64,000 bases of DNA from Streptomyces griseoviridis (GCF_005222485.1 NZ_CP029078.1:7503501-7567500), one strand, 5' to 3'. Counted from the stretch's first letter, positions 41,765-53,671 are shown. Translations and numbers: made by a program. Notes: generated by a model not told the origin, from the letters alone.

Positions 41765-43255
41765 ATGCGCCGCCCGCACCACCTCCTGGCACTCCTGCTC
41801 GCCCCGGTCGTCACCGGCTGCTTCGCCTCCGGCGGCTCCGACGCCGCCTCCGGCGATGCGAAGTCCGGCTCCCGGCTCCGGGTCGCCCTCGCCTTCCCGC
41901 CCGCCGAGAACCTCTCCCCGTACGGCGCCGACGCCACCATCCTCAGCCGCCTCGGCGTCACCGAGGGGCTGACCTCCCTGGACGCCAACGGCACCGCCGC
42001 CCCCGCGCTCGCCGCCTCCTGGCGCCGCGACGGCGACAGCACCTGGCGCTTCACCCTGCGCGAGGCGACCTTCCAGGACGGCACCACGGTCACCCCGGCC
42101 GCCGTCGCCGCCGCCCTCACCCGCGCCGCCGCCGCGAAGCCCGCCCCCGCCGCCCTCTCCGGCGTCCACCTGAAGGCGACCGCCGCGGGCGGCACCGACG
42201 TGCGGATCACCACCGACCGGCCCGACCCGATCCTGCCGCTGCGCATGTCGAGCCCGGGGCTCGCCGTCCTGTCCGCCAAGGGGTACCGGCAGAAGGACCG
42301 CGTCGACCCCGTCGGAACCGGTACAGGACCGTTCAGGCTCACCAAGGTCACCGGCTCCACCGCCGCCACCCTCGACCGCTTCGACGACTACTGGGGCGGC
42401 CGCGCCCAGTCCTCCGGCATCGACGTCACCTTCGTCGCCGACGGCACCGCCCGCGCCGCCGCCCTGCGCACCGGACAGGCCGACCTCGCCGAGGCGATCC
42501 CGGTCGCGCAGGCCGCGGGACTCGACGCGGCCACCCGCAAGGAGACGGCCACCACCCGCACCACCAGCCTCCTGCTCAACTCCGCGTCCGGCCCCTTCAA
42601 GGACGCCGGGCTGCGCGCCGCCGCCCGCGAGGCCGTCGACACCGCCGCCCTCGCCAAGGGCGTCTACGAAGGCCACGCCGACGCCGGGGCCGGCGTCTAC
42701 GGCCCCGCCGTCACCTGGGCCGAGGGCAAGCGCGAGCGGCCGGCCGGACGCGCCGGCGCCGGCACCCCCAAGGGCACCAGGATCACCCTCGCCACCTACG
42801 ACAACCGGCCCGAACTCCCCGAGGTCGCACAGGTGTTGAAGCAGCAACTGGAGAAGGCGGGCTTCGACGTCCAGCTCAAGGTACGGGAGTACTCACGGCT
42901 GGAGAGCGACGCGCTCGACGGCGCCTTCGACGCCTTCGTGATGGCCCGCAACTCCCTCGTCGACACCGGCGACCCGGTCGCCGTCCTCGCCAGCGACTAC
43001 ACCTGCGACGGCGGCTACAACGTCGCCCAGCTCTGCGACAAGGACGTCGACCGGGCCGTCGCCACCGCCGAACGCACCGCCGACACCGGCGAACGCGAGG
43101 ACGCCGCGATGGCCGCCGAGGCCGCCATCCTGCGCACCGACGCCGTCGTCCCGCTGGTCCACCAGCGCATCATCACCGGCGTCGGCAGCACCGTCCGCGG
43201 CGCCCTGCTCGACCCGTACGAGCGCACCCTCGTCGGCACCGGCACCCGGCGCTGA
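41765..43255 (+). CDS. family-5 (peptide/nickel-type) ABC substrate-binding lipoprotein
   Basis: A 496-residue binding protein of the DppA/NikA family. The lipobox is VVTGC with Cys19 as lipidation site. LRVALAFPPAENLSPYG, LGVTEGLTSLDANGTAAPALA and FRLTKVTGSTAATLDRFDDYW are typical family-5 elements. Ligands in this family include peptides, nickel and metallophore complexes. It begins 5 bp after the GNAT stop and ends 3 bp before the permease. Confidence 0.85.
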   Translation: MRRPHHLLALLLAPVVTGCFASGGSDAASGDAKSGSRLRVALAFPPAENLSPYGADATILSRLGVTEGLTSLDANGTAAPALAASWRRDGDSTWRFTLREATFQDGTTVTPAAVAAALTRAAAAKPAPAALSGVHLKATAAGGTDVRITTDRPDPILPLRMSSPGLAVLSAKGYRQKDRVDPVGTGTGPFRLTKVTGSTAATLDRFDDYWGGRAQSSGIDVTFVADGTARAAALRTGQADLAEAIPVAQAAGLDAATRKETATTRTTSLLLNSASGPFKDAGLRAAAREAVDTAALAKGVYEGHADAGAGVYGPAVTWAEGKRERPAGRAGAGTPKGTRITLATYDNRPELPEVAQVLKQQLEKAGFDVQLKVREYSRLESDALDGAFDAFVMARNSLVDTGDPVAVLASDYTCDGGYNVAQLCDKDVDRAVATAERTADTGEREDAAMAAEAAILRTDAVVPLVHQRIITGVGSTVRGALLDPYERTLVGTGTRR

Positions 43256-43258
43256 CCC

Positions 43259-45046
43259 GTGCGGCAGACCACCACCGCGCTGCTGTGGCGGGCCGGCCTC
43301 GCGGTGGCCCTGGTGTGCGGCATCGGCCTGCTGCCCTGGCTCTCCCGCACCGACCCGGCGCTCACCGTCCTCAAGGCGCGCTCCGCCGACCGCGACCCCA
43401 CCCCCGAGGTGCTCGCCGCCGTCCGCGACCAACTCGGGCTCGACGCGGGCCCCTTGACGCTCCTCGGGCGCTGGGCCGGCGGCCTGTTCCACGGTGACGC
43501 CGGACACTCCTGGATCTCGGGCGACGCCGTCACCCCCGCCGTCCTTGAGGCCCTCGGCGCCTCCCTGCTGCTGATGGCCGCCGCCCTCGCCGCCGCCGCC
43601 CTCACCGCCACCGCCGTCTGCGCCCGCACCCTCCGGCTCGGCGCCCGGCTGCGCCTCGACGCCGGGCGAACCGGCGGCAGCGGCGGATCCGCGATGCTCG
43701 CCGCGCTCCCCGAGTTCCTCACCGCGTCGGTCCTCGCCACCGTCGTCGGCGTCCAGCTCGGCTGGCTGCCCGCCCTCGGCTGGTACGGACCCCGCTGGAC
43801 CGTGCTGCCGGGACTCGCCCTCGGGCTGCCCGCGGGCGCCGTCCTCGGACGGCTCCTCGACGACCTGCTGCCCAGCGCCTTCGCCGAACCCTGGGCGCGG
43901 GCCGCCGCCGCCCGCGGACTGTCCGGCCGCAGCATCGCCCGGCAGGCCGTACGCCGCTGCCTGCCCGCGCTGCTGCCCAACGCCGGACTCTTCGTCGTCG
44001 GCCTGACCGGCGGCGCCGTCGCCGTCGAGCAGATCTTCGACATCCCGGGACTCGGCCGCACCACCCTCCAGGCCGCCCTCGCCCAGGACCTGCCCGTCCT
44101 CCAGGCCGGCACCCTGGTCCTCCTGCTGCTGGCCGCCGTCTCCACCGGCGCCGCCCACCTCGCCGCCCGCCTCCTCATCGGCCCCGCCCTGCGCGACCGC
44201 GCCCTGCCCACCCTGCACCGCCGCCGGCCGCCCGCCCCCAGCCGCCTGCCCCTCCTCTACGGCGGCCTGCTGCTCGCCGTCGTCGCCGCCGGGCTGCCCC
44301 GCGACCCGCTCGCCCTCGACACCGACCAGCGCCTGCGACCCCCCTCCGCCACCCACCCGTTCGGCACCGACGCCCTCGGCCGCGACCTGCTCGCCCGGGT
44401 CTCCCACGGCGCCCTCGACACCCTGCTGCTCGCCTCGGGGATCAGCGCCGCCGCCCTCCTCGTCGGCGTCCTGCTCGGCCTGCTGCCCCGGCTCTCCGGG
44501 CCGCTCGTCGACACCGTCAACGCCGTGCCGCCCGTCCTCGGCGCCCTCCTCGTCACCGCCGTCGCCGGTGGCGGCACCGCCACGCCCGCGCTCGCCGTGG
44601 GCGTCGTCGCCTGGGCGCCGCTCGCCGCGCACACCTCCGCGCTGCTGCGCCAGGAACGCGCCGCCCTCCACCTCACCGCCACCGTCGCCCTCGGCGCGGG
44701 CCGCGGCCATCTGCTCCGCCACGAACTGCTGCCCGCCGTCGTGCCGCCGGTCGCCCGGCACGCGCTGCTCAGACTGCCCGGCACCGCCCTCGCGCTCGCC
44801 TCCCTCGCCTTCCTCGGACTCGGCGCGCAGCCGCCGTCGCCCGAGTGGGGGCTGCTGCTCGCCGAGAACCAGCCCTACGCCGAACGCGCCCCCTGGGCCG
44901 TCCTCGCCCCCGCCGCCGTCCTCGCCCTGCTCGGCGCGCTCGCGGTCGCCGCGTCCGGCGGAGTACGCCTGCCGAGAGGGCGGGGCCGCCGTCGCGCCAC
45001 CGCCGAACAGACGTCCCCGGACAGTGAGTTGGTGACCGCCCGGTGA
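43259..45046 (+). CDS. fused ABC permease (DppB-DppC type halves in one protein)
   Basis: A 595-residue protein in which two normally separate permeases are joined. The N-terminal half (about 1-315) has the DppB EAA loop ARAAAARGLSGRSIARQAVR and FDIPGLGRTTL; the C-terminal half (about 325-595) has the DppC features HPFGTDALGRDLLARV and TVALGAGRGHLLRHELLPA, FLGLGAQPPSPEWG. Normally two ATPase genes follow, but here the next gene is an MFS transporter, so the ATPase must come from elsewhere or is lost. Start GTG 43259. Confidence 0.85.
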   Translation: MRQTTTALLWRAGLAVALVCGIGLLPWLSRTDPALTVLKARSADRDPTPEVLAAVRDQLGLDAGPLTLLGRWAGGLFHGDAGHSWISGDAVTPAVLEALGASLLLMAAALAAAALTATAVCARTLRLGARLRLDAGRTGGSGGSAMLAALPEFLTASVLATVVGVQLGWLPALGWYGPRWTVLPGLALGLPAGAVLGRLLDDLLPSAFAEPWARAAAARGLSGRSIARQAVRRCLPALLPNAGLFVVGLTGGAVAVEQIFDIPGLGRTTLQAALAQDLPVLQAGTLVLLLLAAVSTGAAHLAARLLIGPALRDRALPTLHRRRPPAPSRLPLLYGGLLLAVVAAGLPRDPLALDTDQRLRPPSATHPFGTDALGRDLLARVSHGALDTLLLASGISAAALLVGVLLGLLPRLSGPLVDTVNAVPPVLGALLVTAVAGGGTATPALAVGVVAWAPLAAHTSALLRQERAALHLTATVALGAGRGHLLRHELLPAVVPPVARHALLRLPGTALALASLAFLGLGAQPPSPEWGLLLAENQPYAERAPWAVLAPAAVLALLGALAVAASGGVRLPRGRGRRRATAEQTSPDSELVTAR

Positions 45047-46287
45047 ACCGCCTCACCCGCGCGCTGCCTCCTCGGCTCCGCCCGGCGGCCGGAGCCCGGC
45101 GCACCACGCCCCTGCTGCGGCTGCTGATCCTCACCCAACTCGCCTTCAACGTCGGGTTCTTCGCCGTCCTGCCGTTCCTCGCCGAACACCTCGGCACCGC
45201 CGTCGGCATGGCAGGCTGGCTCGTCGGGTTCGTCCTCGGCCTGCGCACCTTCAGCCAGCAGGGCCTGTTCGTGGTCGGCGGCGCGCTCACCGACCGCTAC
45301 GGCGTCCGGCCCGTCGTCCTCGCCGGATGCGCCCTGCGCGTCGCCGGGTTCGGCTGGCTCGGCTACGCCGAGGGCACCGGCCCGGTCATCGGGGCGGTCC
45401 TGCTCATCGGGTTCGCCGCCGCGCTGTTCTCGCCCGCCGTCGAGTCCGAGGTCGCCCGGCAGGCCGTCGCCCTCGAAGAGGCGGGCGGCGGCCCCCGCAC
45501 CCGCGTCCTCGCCCTGTTCACCGTCGCGGGGCAGGCGGGCGCGTTCATCGGACCGCTGCTGGGCGCCCTGCTGCTGGCCTCCGACTTCAGGACCGTGTGC
45601 CTCGCGGGCGCCGGGATCTTCGTCCTCGTCCTCGCCGGACACGCGTGGCTGCTGCCCCAGCACCTGCCGGGCCGCCGGCGCACCACCGCCAAGGGCGGCA
45701 TCGGCCCGCTGCTGCGCAACCGCCGCTTCCTCGGCCTGTGTTGCGCCTACGGCGCCTATCTCCTCGCCTACAACCAGCTCTATCTCGCGCTGCCCGCCGA
45801 GGTGGAGCGCGCCACGGGCTCGCAGGCGCCGCTGGCCTGGCTGTTCGCGCTGTCGTCGCTGCTCGTCGTGACCACCCAGCTCCCGGTCACCCACTGGGCG
45901 GGCGCCCAGCTCACCGCGCGCCGCTCGATGGCGGCCGGCCTGCTGCTGATCTCGGCGGGCTTCGCGCTGGTCGCCGCCGCCCGCCCCGCCGAACGGACCG
46001 GCACGGCGGGGCTGTTGCCCGCCGCGGGGTTCGTCGTGCTGCTCACCGTCGGCCAGATGCTGGTCGCTCCGGTGGCCCGCGCCTGGGTGCCCGACCTCGC
46101 GGAGCCTGGCCGCCTCGGGCTCTACACCGGGGCGCTCTCCTCGGTCTCGGGTCTGATCGTGCTCGTGGGCAGCTCGGCGACCGGCACGCTCCTCGACCTG
46201 GGGCTCCCGCCCGCGGTGCCGTGGCTGGTGCTCGCGGCCGTCCCGGTCTCGGCGGTCTGGCTGCTGCCGCGCCGGCAGGCCGTCTGA
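45043..46287 (+). CDS. MFS transporter of the binding-protein operon
   Basis: A 414-residue MFS protein with 12 membrane segments; [20 protein letters not shown] is the loop 2-3 motif. The GTG start overlaps the permease stop (GTGA), so it is translationally coupled. In metallophore systems such as staphylopine a family-5 importer and an MFS exporter are encoded together, which fits the gene order here; a drug or amino-acid exporter is equally possible. Convergent with the phosphatidyltransferase gene. Confidence 0.85.
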   Translation: MNRLTRALPPRLRPAAGARRTTPLLRLLILTQLAFNVGFFAVLPFLAEHLGTAVGMAGWLVGFVLGLRTFSQQGLFVVGGALTDRYGVRPVVLAGCALRVAGFGWLGYAEGTGPVIGAVLLIGFAAALFSPAVESEVARQAVALEEAGGGPRTRVLALFTVAGQAGAFIGPLLGALLLASDFRTVCLAGAGIFVLVLAGHAWLLPQHLPGRRRTTAKGGIGPLLRNRRFLGLCCAYGAYLLAYNQLYLALPAEVERATGSQAPLAWLFALSSLLVVTTQLPVTHWAGAQLTARRSMAAGLLLISAGFALVAAARPAERTGTAGLLPAAGFVVLLTVGQMLVAPVARAWVPDLAEPGRLGLYTGALSSVSGLIVLVGSSATGTLLDLGLPPAVPWLVLAAVPVSAVWLLPRRQAV

Positions 46288-46381
46288 AAGGCCGGCCAGG
46301 AGAGCGCGGGTGCGGCGGACCTCGCAGGCGCCCCGGCCCGCGGCTGGCTTCACGTGCCGTTCGCGGCGTCGGGCGGCCCGT

Positions 46382-47176
46382 TCAGGACGCCACCGGCTCC
46401 CGCGTCAGCTCCAGCATCAGCGCCACCTCGTCCGCCCGGCCCCGGCCGACGCCGTCCGCCACGGTCCTGGACGTCCCGCGCAGCCACAGCACATCGCGGC
46501 CGAACGACCAGACCAGGGCGGCCAGGGCGATCGACGTCACCGCGCACGTGGCCCAGAACGGCAGGCAGCCCGAGGCCGCGAGGAGCAGGAGGACGCCCTG
46601 GAGGGCCGCCACCGTCTTGCGGGCCGTGCTCGGCGGCAGCGGCGCGTTCAGCCAGGGCAGCACCCGCGCCGCGGCGACGAACGCGTACCGCATCCCGCCG
46701 ATCAGCAGCACCCACGGCCCGAGCCTCGTCGACACGTACACGCTGAGCACCAGGATCAGGAACGCGTCGACCTCCATGTCGAACCGCGCGCCGAGCGGCG
46801 TCGAGGTGCCGGTGCGCCGGGCCACCTTGCCGTCCACGCCGTCCAGGATCAGCGCCACCGCCGTCAGACCGACGAACACCGTGACCGGCGGCGCGCTCTC
46901 GAAGGAGTCCGCGACCAGCGCCGTCACCCCGCCCACCAGGGTCGCCCGGCCGAGTGTCACCCGGTTGGCCGGGCCGAACGACCGCGGCCTGGTGCGGTGC
47001 AGCGCCCGGGAGAGCACCGCCCAGGTGGCGACGGCGAAGGCGACACCGGTCAGCCAGCCCGCGGGCCCCAGTCCGATCGCCGAGCCGAGCAGGGCGAGCA
47101 ACAGGATCTGAACGCCCGCTCCCACCGCGGTCTCCTGCTGGACCAGCCTCGCGTCGTACGTGTTGTTCAGGGCCAC
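46382..47176 (-). CDS. CDP-alcohol phosphatidyltransferase-family membrane protein
   Basis: A 264-residue enzyme with about six membrane helices. The catalytic motif DGxxARxxGxxxxxGxxxDxxxD is complete in [20 protein letters not shown] followed by EVD (about residues 122-144). Such enzymes move a phosphatidyl or similar group from a CDP-activated donor to an alcohol such as inositol or glycerol phosphate. GTG 47176 has GGAGG 7 nt upstream. Divergent (108 bp) from the dehydrogenase that opens the FAPy cluster, so it may share its regulation. Confidence 0.85.
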   Translation of the reverse strand: MALNNTYDARLVQQETAVGAGVQILLLALLGSAIGLGPAGWLTGVAFAVATWAVLSRALHRTRPRSFGPANRVTLGRATLVGGVTALVADSFESAPPVTVFVGLTAVALILDGVDGKVARRTGTSTPLGARFDMEVDAFLILVLSVYVSTRLGPWVLLIGGMRYAFVAAARVLPWLNAPLPPSTARKTVAALQGVLLLLAASGCLPFWATCAVTSIALAALVWSFGRDVLWLRGTSRTVADGVGRGRADEVALMLELTREPVAS

Positions 47177-47284
47177 CGCACATCCTCCGGCCGTATGACA
47201 GAGTCGATCAGCGCCGCGTACCGTCCGCGGCCTGTGCACACCTCGGTACGTGAACAACTTCCCGATCGTTCAGGAGGACGTCCG

Positions 47285-48256
47285 ATGAAGCGGACCGCCC
47301 ACGCGTTCTGGCTGGACCGTCCGGGCCAGGGCGCCCTACGCGCTGTCCAGCTGCCGCAGCCGGGCGCGGACGACGTCGTCGTGCGCGCGCTGTACTCCGG
47401 GGTCAGCCGCGGCACCGAGACCCTGGTGTTCCGCGGCGGCGTCCCGGCCAGCCAGCACGCGGCGATGCGCGCGCCCTTCCAGGAGGGCGAGTTCCCCGGC
47501 CCGGTGAAGTACGGCTACCTGAGCGTCGGCACGGTCGAGGAGGGCCCGGCGGCGCTCGTCGGCCGCACGGTGTTCTGCCTCTACCCGCACCAGACCCGGT
47601 ACGTCGTCCCGGCCGCCGCCGTCACCGTCGTGCCGGACGACGTGCCCGCCGCGCGCGCCGTCCTCGCCGGGACCGTGGAGACCGCCGTCAACGCGCTCTG
47701 GGACGCCGCGCCGCTGATCGGCGACCGGATCACGGTGGTCGGCGGCGGCATGGTCGGCTGCTCGGTCGCCGCGCTGCTCGCCCGGTTCCCCGGCGTACGC
47801 GTCCAGTTGGTCGACGCCGACCCGGCCCGCGCCGCCGTCGCCGCCGCCCTGGGCGTCGACTTCGCGCTCCCCGCCGACGCCCTCGGCGAACGCGACCTCG
47901 TCGTGCACGCGAGCGCCACCGAACAGGGCCTCGCCCGCGCCCTCGAACTCCTCACGCCCGAGGGCACCGTCCTCGAACTGAGCTGGTACGGCGACCGCAA
48001 GGTCTCCCTGCCGCTCGGCGAGGCGTTCCACTCCCGCCGCCTGGTCATCCGCGGCAGCCAGGTCGGCACCGTCTCCCCGGCCCGCCCCGGCCGCAGTTAC
48101 GCCGACCGGCTCGCGCTCGCCCTCGAACTCCTCGCCGACCCGGCGCTCGACGCCCTCATCACCGGCGAGTCCGCCTTCGAGGAGCTGCCCGAGGTACTCC
48201 CCAAGCTGGCGGACGGGGCCATTGCGGCCCTCTGTCACCTGATCCGGTACTCCTGA
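47285..48256 (+). CDS. zinc-type alcohol dehydrogenase-like oxidoreductase
   Basis: A 323-residue medium-chain dehydrogenase-like protein, somewhat short. The N-terminal GroES-like domain has [20 protein letters not shown], lacking the structural-zinc cysteines, and the Rossmann motif is [18 protein letters not shown] (about 154-171) with the NAD-discriminating Asp in VDADPARA. This resembles the BchC-like branch of oxidoreductases. ATG 47285 has AGGAGG. First gene of the plus-strand run that continues with the PTPS-like gene after 115 bp. Confidence 0.8.
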   Translation: MKRTAHAFWLDRPGQGALRAVQLPQPGADDVVVRALYSGVSRGTETLVFRGGVPASQHAAMRAPFQEGEFPGPVKYGYLSVGTVEEGPAALVGRTVFCLYPHQTRYVVPAAAVTVVPDDVPAARAVLAGTVETAVNALWDAAPLIGDRITVVGGGMVGCSVAALLARFPGVRVQLVDADPARAAVAAALGVDFALPADALGERDLVVHASATEQGLARALELLTPEGTVLELSWYGDRKVSLPLGEAFHSRRLVIRGSQVGTVSPARPGRSYADRLALALELLADPALDALITGESAFEELPEVLPKLADGAIAALCHLIRYS

Positions 48257-48272
48257 CCTGAGAAAAGAGTGA

Positions 48273-49947
<1,675 letters not shown>

Positions 49948-49951
<4 letters not shown>

Positions 49952-50949
49952 GGACGACAGCCGTGACAGAGCAGGCCGGCCTCCCCGGCCGGCCCACCGA
50001 GCAGGAGTTGGCGCAGCCGGCACCGGAGGCAGGAACCGGTGACGGCGTGATCCCGGGCGCGGGCCCCACACCGCGCCCGGGGGAGCGGGCCACGGTCAGG
50101 CTCCGCGAGGACGGGCCCGACGAACAGCCCAGGTACGCGCCCGAGTGGCTCCAACTGCGCGAGCCGGCCGACGCCGACGCCCGCGCCCACGAGCTGCTCG
50201 ACCCGCTGCGCATCCGGCTCGCCAACCTGCCGGGACGCTCCGGACTCGTCGTCCACGACCTGGGCTGCGGCACCGGCTCCATGGGCCGCTGGCTGGCCCC
50301 GCGCCTGGACGGCCCCCAGCACTGGGTCCTGCACGACCGCGACCCCTACCTGCTGCACTTCGCGGCCGTCGCCTCCCCGAGGTCGGCCGCCGACGGCAGC
50401 CGGGTCACCGTCGAGACCCGGCGCGGCGACGTCGCCAGGCTCACCCCCGAGGCGCTGCTCGGCGCGTCCCTGGTGACGGCCTCCGCGCTGCTCGACGTCC
50501 TCACCCGCCCCGAGGCCGACACCCTCGCCGACGCCTGCGCCGGCGCCGGCTGCCCGGCCCTGCTCACCCTGTCGGTGGCGGGCCGCGTCGACATCGCGCC
50601 CGCCGACCCGCTGGACGCCGAGCTGGCCGAGGCGTTCAACGACCACCAGCGGCGCGGCGGACTGCTCGGCCCCGACGCGGTCACGGCCACCTGTGAGGCG
50701 TTCTCCGAACGCGGCGCGACCGTGCACGTCGTCCCGAGCGCCTGGCGGCTCGGGCCCGACGAGGCCGCGCTGACCGCGCAGTGGCTGCGCGGCTGGGTCG
50801 GCGCGGCCGTCGAGCAGCGGCCCGACCTGAAGGACCGTGCTGAACCGTATCTGCGGGCCCGTCTCGCGGCCTGCGAGGCAGGTGAACTCCGCGTCACGGT
50901 CCACCACAGCGACCTGCTCGCCCTCACCCGCCCCGGCGGTACGGCATGA
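49948..50949 (+). CDS. class I SAM-dependent methyltransferase
   Basis: A 333-residue methyltransferase with a 65-residue disordered start. The SAM motif is VVHDLGCGTGSMGRWLAPRL (about 101-120), followed by the acidic LHDRDPYLLHFA and ALLDVLTRPEAD. Start ATG 49948 overlaps the glycosyltransferase stop in ATGA and has AGGAGG. Its stop overlaps the next ATG likewise. Within the cluster it likely methylates the same intermediate or the sugar. Confidence 0.85.
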
Positions 50950-52316
50950 GCGTGACGACGGTGACGGCGCGCGGCGTGCGCCGAGACGTACGGGCGGCGG
51001 GCCGCACGGCCGGCCTCCCGGTCGCGGCGAAGGCGACGCTGCCCGCGTCGACGGAGGACACCGCCGGCACCGACCCCACCCCCTCCGTCCCGCCCGCCCC
51101 CGCCGCCGTCGCCCCCGCCCGGATCGGTGTGGTCGTCGCCGCCGCGCGTCCCGGTGTCGCGCCCGGCGGGTCCCGCTCACGGACCGTGCTGCGCGGAGTG
51201 CTCGGCAAGCTCAACTCCCGCACCGTGCGCACCCACTTCGGGACCGTCGCCGGGGTCGTCATCCTCGCCGTGCTGCTGTGGCGGCTCGGCACCGGAGTCT
51301 TCCTCGACGGGCTGCGCCGGATCGACGCGCCGACCCTGCTGCTCGCCCTCGTCATCGGGCTCGCCACCACCGTGCTCAGCGCCTGGCGGTGGGCGCTCGT
51401 CGCGCGGGGGCTGCGCATCCGGCTGCCGTTCGGGACCGCCGTCGCCGACTACTACCGGGCCCTGTTCCTGAACGCGGCCCTGCCGGGCGGGGTGCTCGGC
51501 GACGTGCACCGGGCCGTCCGGCACGGGCGCAGCGAGGGCGACCTCGGACGGGGGGTGCGCACCGTCGTCCTCGAACGGGCCGCCGGGCAGGTCGCGTTGG
51601 CGGTCGTCGGGGTCGCCGTCCTGGTCACCCTGCCGTCCCCGGTGCTCACCGAGGCGCGTGACCTGGCGCCGCTGCTCGGCCTCGCGGCCGTCGGGGCGCT
51701 CGCGGTCGGACTCGCGCTGCGGATGAACGGGACGTCCTCGCGCCGGGGCCGGGCACTGCGCGCGACGCTCGCGGAGGCCCGCGAGGGACTGCTGTCCCGC
51801 CGCAACGGGCCCGGCGTCGTCGTCTCGTCGGTGCTGGTGCTCGTCGGCCATGTGGGGATGTTCGTGATCGCGGCCCGGGTCGCGGGATCGGGCGCCCCGG
51901 TCGCCGTGCTGCTGCCGATCGCCGTGCTCGCGCTGGTGGCGATGGGCCTGCCGCTGAACGTCGGCGGCTGGGGACCCCGGGAGGGCGTCACCGCCTGGGC
52001 GTTCGGGGCCGCGGGCCTCGGCGCGAGCAACGGCCTCGCCGTCGCCGTCGTCTACGGAGTGCTCAGCTTCGTGGCCGCGCTGCCGGGCGTCGCCGTCCTC
52101 GTCGCACGCTGGTGCGCCGCCCTGCGGACGGGTTCCGGGACGCCCGGGGCGCCGCCGGAACCCGCGGGCACTCACGCGCCGCGCGCGCTGCCCGCCTCCG
52201 GCTGCGAGAGCAGCGAGAAATACGCGCCGAAGGAATCCACCAGGCTCGCCAGGAGTTCCTTCCCCTTTTCCGCCGAACCGAGTGAAGGGCGCCCGATGAC
52301 GCCCGAATCGGTATAG
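50946..52316 (+). CDS. lysylphosphatidylglycerol synthase TM-region (UPF0104/YbhN) family membrane protein
   Basis: A 456-residue integral membrane protein with about eight helices after an 80-residue Pro/Ala-rich start. ALPGGVLGDVHRAVRHGR and GGWGPREGVTAWAFG are the family signatures. The family provides flippase-like membrane parts, often beside glycosyltransferases, so a role in moving a glycosylated product across the membrane is reasonable. The last 45 codons run antisense over the end of the creatininase gene (145-bp overlap) and look non-family. Confidence 0.8.
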   Translation: MSVTTVTARGVRRDVRAAGRTAGLPVAAKATLPASTEDTAGTDPTPSVPPAPAAVAPARIGVVVAAARPGVAPGGSRSRTVLRGVLGKLNSRTVRTHFGTVAGVVILAVLLWRLGTGVFLDGLRRIDAPTLLLALVIGLATTVLSAWRWALVARGLRIRLPFGTAVADYYRALFLNAALPGGVLGDVHRAVRHGRSEGDLGRGVRTVVLERAAGQVALAVVGVAVLVTLPSPVLTEARDLAPLLGLAAVGALAVGLALRMNGTSSRRGRALRATLAEAREGLLSRRNGPGVVVSSVLVLVGHVGMFVIAARVAGSGAPVAVLLPIAVLALVAMGLPLNVGGWGPREGVTAWAFGAAGLGASNGLAVAVVYGVLSFVAALPGVAVLVARWCAALRTGSGTPGAPPEPAGTHAPRALPASGCESSEKYAPKESTRLARSSFPFSAEPSEGRPMTPESV

Positions 52317-52948
52317 CCGGACATTCCGAGGGTCAAGAGATGACGACGGTCGTCCGCGACGAAATCGGAGGTCTCATATCCGGGTCGGAGAAATTCGGGA
52401 TGGGCGTGCAGCAGGATGGAGGTCTCGATTTCCCCCGCGTGCATGTCGGTGAGCAGCGAGGTGACCACCCCCGCCCGCCCCCTGGCCGCCTCCCAGTCCT
52501 CCGCGGCGGGGAACAGCGCCATCCGCTCGCCGCGGGCCGAGGACTCCTGGACGACGTTGCCCAGCACGTAGTTCCCGCCGTGCCCGTTCACCACCACCAG
52601 GGCGTCGACGCCGGAGCGGCGGAGCGAGGCGGCTATGTCGCTCACCACCGCGTGCAGGGTCACCGCCGAGATGCTCACGGTGCCCGGCCAGCCGGCGTGC
52701 TCGTGCGAACAGGAGATGGTCACCGGAGGGAGGAGGTGCACCGGGAACGCCGCGGCGATCTCGCGGGCCACGGCACAGGCGACCAGGGTGTCGGTCGCCA
52801 GGGGAAGGAACGGACCGTGCTGCTCGAAACTCCCCACCGGAAGAACGGCGACCTGCGTTGAGACGCCCGCCGCCCTGGTCCGTACCTCTTCCGTGGTGTC
52901 CGCCGGCACCAGACCTTCCGCCGCCGTACGCGCGCCCGAACCACTCAT
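52172..52948 (-). CDS. creatininase-family hydrolase, candidate FAPy deformylase
   Basis: A 258-residue creatininase-family metal hydrolase. The metal ligands are in SFEQHGPFLPLATDT (Glu/His/Asp), VNGHGGN (His) and MHAGEIETS (Glu). Archaeal ArfB, which removes the formyl group from FAPy in riboflavin and F420 synthesis, belongs to this family. The adjacent divergent GTP cyclohydrolase paralogue is predicted to make exactly FAPy, so this enzyme is its probable partner; mycofactocin-system and creatinine hydrolases are the alternatives. ATG 52948; only 38 bp separate it from the divergent gene. Confidence 0.8.
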   Translation of the reverse strand: MSGSGARTAAEGLVPADTTEEVRTRAAGVSTQVAVLPVGSFEQHGPFLPLATDTLVACAVAREIAAAFPVHLLPPVTISCSHEHAGWPGTVSISAVTLHAVVSDIAASLRRSGVDALVVVNGHGGNYVLGNVVQESSARGERMALFPAAEDWEAARGRAGVVTSLLTDMHAGEIETSILLHAHPEFLRPGYETSDFVADDRRHLLTLGMSGYTDSGVIGRPSLGSAEKGKELLASLVDSFGAYFSLLSQPEAGSARGA

Positions 52949-52986
52949 TTCTTCACGGCCTTTCGTCTCTGTTTAGGAATCAGATC

Positions 52987-53646
52987 ATGACAGAAAAAAT
53001 CGGCGTACTCGTCAAGAAGTCAGCGCAGCGCACGGGCGTGGAACGGATCGTGAATGCGCCGCTGCCCACCGTGTACGGGGAATTCCGCGCGGTGGGGTAC
53101 CTGGACCACGACCGCGGTGACGAGCAGGTGGCCCTGGTGCACGGCGACATCGGCGCGGAGGGCGTGCTGACCCGGCTGCACTCCGAGTGCCTGACGGGCG
53201 ACGCGTTCGGGTCCCAGCACTGCGAGTGCGGTGACCAACTGGCGTCCGCGCTGCGGGCGGTGGTCGCCGAGGGGGCCGGCATCGTCGTCTATCTGCGCGG
53301 CCACGAGGGGCGCGGTATCGGTCTGCTCGGCAAGCTGCGGGCGATGGCCCTGCAGGCCGAGGGCCTGGACACCGTGGAGGCGAACCTGGCCCTCGGGCTG
53401 CCGGTCGACGCCCGGGACTACGGGGTGGCCGCCGGGATGCTCCACGACCTCGGGGTGAACTCGGTGCGGCTGATGTCCAACAACCCGCGCAAGCGGGAGG
53501 CGTTGGTGCGGCACGGCATCGAAGTGGCCGAGACCGTGCCGCTGTTGATAGCGCCGAGCGAGAACAACATCACCTATCTGCGCACCAAGCGGGAGCGGCT
53601 CGACCACCATCTGCCCCACCTGGACGCGGTCGCCCACCTGTCCTGA
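52987..53646 (+). CDS. GTP cyclohydrolase II paralogue, predicted FAPy-forming (Met120 type)
   Basis: A 219-residue GTP cyclohydrolase II. Zinc ligands are Cys68, Cys79 and Cys81 in HSECLTGDAFGSQHCECG. HEGRGIGLLGKLRAMALQ aligns with the E. coli segment holding catalytic-site Tyr105 (KIRAYALQ); here it is Met120. From published work on the three GCH II copies of S. coelicolor, the SCO6655 enzyme has Met at this place and stops at the formylamino-pyrimidine FAPy, while Tyr copies complete the reaction. I therefore predict FAPy synthesis. Start ATG 52987 with AGGA. Not a RibBA fusion. Confidence 0.9.
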   Translation: MTEKIGVLVKKSAQRTGVERIVNAPLPTVYGEFRAVGYLDHDRGDEQVALVHGDIGAEGVLTRLHSECLTGDAFGSQHCECGDQLASALRAVVAEGAGIVVYLRGHEGRGIGLLGKLRAMALQAEGLDTVEANLALGLPVDARDYGVAAGMLHDLGVNSVRLMSNNPRKREALVRHGIEVAETVPLLIAPSENNITYLRTKRERLDHHLPHLDAVAHLS

Positions 53647-53671
53647 CGGCGGCCGGGGCCCGGCGCCCCGG

